Shown: positions 61,315 through 64,000 of the stretch, piece after piece | Position numbering within the stretch: position 1 is the first letter of the stretch | Layout of the letters: every line of letters begins with the position of its first letter | Assembly (NCBI GenBank): GCA_026929865.2 | Contig: CM049410.1 | Location: 9,348,501-9,412,500, forward strand | Reading direction: 5' to 3' | Source: Hyperoplus lanceolatus | Lineage: Eukaryota; Chordata; Actinopteri; Uranoscopiformes; Ammodytidae | Length of the DNA: 64,000 nucleotides | Position numbers and translations under genes: made by a program | The notes under the pieces: model-generated | What the model saw: only the letters and a program-made list of their open reading frames with translations | Told to the model about the DNA's origin: nothing | Database searches by the model: none

Positions 61315-64000
61315 CAGGTAAATTAAAATTATGCCACAGTCGACCAACAAAACAGAACATTCATCTTTCTTGCTAATTAAAGATTTGAGTGCCGTCTTCC
61401 AAATCGTTGAGTGTCGAGGCCAAAGCCATTTCAAACACCGTATCCGCATATCTTTGTTGTTCACATAACTTTGACGGCACATGCGCAGCACTGTCGTCAT
61501 CTGGTTACGCTTGCCCATATCAGATAGTACGATTTGATTGGTAGCTCTGGATTTTCAGACATAGTTAAAGAGCTCCAATGGTTCTTGCCCAGACCAGTAT
61601 GCGGAGCACATTTATATTGGCCAGCGGCGAGTCTGGATTTCCAGGCTAGAACCTTATATGATATATACAGTTACATAATTACTGAGTCTAGCTGACTTGT
61701 AATACACATCTTTGGAGCTCAGCTTGTGGGAACAGTTGTATAATATTTTTTATGACCCTAGAGAGGTCAACAGGTGAAATCAAGTGAGAAACTGAGTGTT
61801 TACTGACCTTTTTAAATTGAACTGATTGATCCAAGGTATTGCAAGGAACATAAAACGAGATAAAATATGATTTTAAAATGAAAATGTAACTGCTGCTCAT
61901 AAAGAGAATTATATATTGGACACATAAGGCCAAGCCACATGCAAACATCTTGCATACTCTATCTATAAGTGCTTTTTAACATGCTAATTTTGACAGCATT
62001 ATAGTTTTTTTTTTTGCAGTCCAAATTAAATCATTAGATGAAATGAATTGTCAATGGTCACAGAAGGACACACATTATCAGGCAGCCTTTGGGTAATGCA
62101 GCAGTCTCAGCTCTTTGGTGTGTATCTGTGTAGCTGCTGTGGCTGCTGGCTGTCTGTGGTTTCAGTCAGGGAAGTTGGCGAATGAAGTGATGCGCCACTT
62201 TCTCACGGCCAACAACTTCTCTATGTCTCTGTCACCAGTTTACCCCCACCCACCGATTTTACACTCATTTCCTCTAAACTCTCATCTATCAGGTTGGCAA
62301 AAGAGCGAAGGTTACGGACAGTGCAGGACTTTCTTCTCCTTGTCAGGTGTGTGCTTAATGTGTTGAGTAACCATTGGGCTTCAAAAACGAAAACTAAATA
62401 TCATATAAAATAGAAACGGTTGTGACAGTAACAAGAACAAATCCATATGTATTATAGTGACGGGAACTGTACTGACTCGATATCACACTATACTGTATCA
62501 CACGGCCATGTACTTAAGTCACAAAGCCACATCAACTTAGCCTATGCCACCCACTGAACAGGAAACAAGTATTTTGCTGAGGTATTTTTCTTTCTATTGC
62601 TTATCACATCCTCCTACTCTTTTCAATCAAGTGCTGTCAGATTTTAAAGATCACAGATTCAAATTAAAGTCAACTCTTGTGTTTTCCCTCTAAGGAATTT
62701 CTGACCAACAGCATTTTGTGGTTAGATGATGTGCCTGTCAGAACAACATATATGGAGTTTAAACCATAGTGACGGTGGGGATATTTATAAGATGACAACA
62801 TCTTCTCAAATTCAGCCACAAATGTGGACAACCCCACTCCCACACATGCAGCCAACTCTCTGGGATTTGTATCACTCTGACGATGATGCAAGGTTACAGA
62901 AAGGTAAGGGGGCGTGAGAACTCCAAAATGACATGGTACCCAAGAGAGAAACAGCCTACGTCTTCAAAATAGACGGTGGTATATAGTGAGAGAGCTTAAC
63001 CCTCATGCCACCCTGGGACCATTTTCTGCCTTTTGGCCTTTTTTTTTGGTTTGTTTTTTGAATAACTTTGGCTGTGCTTATGTTAGCCTAATACAATTTG
63101 GCCAGGGTTAATTTTTATGAAGATACTTTCTGAATTTCTACTCAGCAACTTCATAGCACCTAAAATAAAGGCAGGACATTTTTTTGTTACACAGGAGGAC
63201 CTGGCACCATTTTCTGCCGTCATTCACTTCCATTCAAAACGGCCGTTTTTTCCAAATTTGATCGTGCTGACAAACCAGCATAAAATATATGTTTCTATTA
63301 TTTTGTGCTTTCATCCTTGACAAAAGGCATCAAAATTTGTGATTTTCACCCCAACTACTAGTTGGTGCCCTTTAGGTATATTTTACATGGGCTTGAATGA
63401 CAGGCTATTTTCCTGGTTGTCAGTCCTGCAATAGTGTTGCCCCCCAAAGGTCAATGTCAAAAAATATTTCAACCTAAATGGTGTTGATGTGTTGGTAGGG
63501 ATACCAGTGTGTGGTGTATATGTAGATATTGAGAAATTATGGTTTGTGTGTGTGTGTACAGACAGCCAAACTTAAAACACCCAAACTTGTATGTAAAAAA
63601 TGGCTCAATTTGAAAGCATTAAAATCTGTAAAAACTTATCTTTTTCAAACCATAGCCATGTTGACAGACATATGTAAATGTAATGATATTAGGCATGCAT
63701 CCCAAACTTAAGACACCAAAATTACACTTTTTACCCCCACTTAGCTGAATTATTCATTTACTTCACCTTTTACTGATAAGTCAAAATGCTCCCTAAAACA
63801 AAACAAGAAAAACACATGATTTTTTATAATTTTTGTAATTTTTTAGAGTTGCAGACCTAAACATAAAAAAAATGAGCAACTCATGAAAGGTTAGGGTCCA
63901 TATGGATACCTAAGGGTTGTGTCTGTGTGTTTGTTGTGAAATTATTGTGTGTGCGTATGTGTGTGTCTTTGTGTGCTTCCATATATATGCAGCTAAAAGG
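61315..64000. other. Intergenic, no gene seen
   Basis: AT-rich sequence. No exon flanked by splice sites, no named repeat and no RNA gene were recognised. Confidence 0.4.

Overview
The window looks like a piece of a teleost fish genome, probably a spiny-rayed fish. The protein-coding genes are vertebrate, the introns are short to moderate and GT/AG-bounded, long (CA)n/(GT)n tracts are frequent, and the interspersed repeats (tRNA-head SINEs, TTAA and TA MITEs, hAT, Ty3/Gypsy LTRs) are of the kinds common in fish. The species cannot be named from the sequence alone.

Three host genes can be read exon by exon. (1) About 1.0-37.5 kb, plus strand: a protein kinase N gene of PKN1 type. It has 22 phase-consistent coding exons giving about 961 aa (three HR1 coiled-coil repeats, a C2-like domain, an AGC kinase domain and the PKN C-tail). 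A second, distal first exon near 1.0 kb is possible. (2) About 40.5-50.1 kb, plus strand: a full-length betaglycan/TGFBR3-like receptor of about 828 aa in 15 coding exons (signal peptide, orphan domain, ZP domain, one membrane span, short tail). (3) 54.6-52.3 kb, minus strand: a Gfi1-type SNAG/zinc-finger repressor of about 312 aa in 5 coding exons, with its first two zinc fingers eroded. Genes 2 and 3 are convergent.

The order PKN - betaglycan family - GFI1 recalls two human regions, PKN2/TGFBR3/GFI1 (1p22) and PKN3/ENG/GFI1B (9q34). In human 19p13, PKN1 and TGFBR3L are on the same chromosome arm and I know of no GFI1 relative there. The window may therefore carry the third duplicate of this cassette, including a Gfi1 paralogue that mammals lack. 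I regard this as the most interesting part of the window. The three proteins are not known to form one pathway; the linkage is best read as inherited synteny.

The rest is intron and intergenic DNA with many repeats: a TA-flanked terminal-inverted-repeat transposon with a nested retroposon (6.8-7.9 kb), a two-copy TTAA MITE family (13.0 and 48.8 kb), a broken Ty3/Gypsy element in a pkn1 intron (21.5-25.6 kb), tRNA-headed SINEs (24.4, 33.4, 42.6, 50.3 kb), a tandem repeat carrying perfect oestrogen-response-element palindromes (37.9-38.2 kb), a solo LTR with 5-bp target duplications (57.2 kb), a hAT element with 8-bp target duplications and a second element nested in it (59.3-60.8 kb), and a further TTAA MITE (61.0 kb). 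No CRISPR array, rRNA or genuine tRNA gene was seen.
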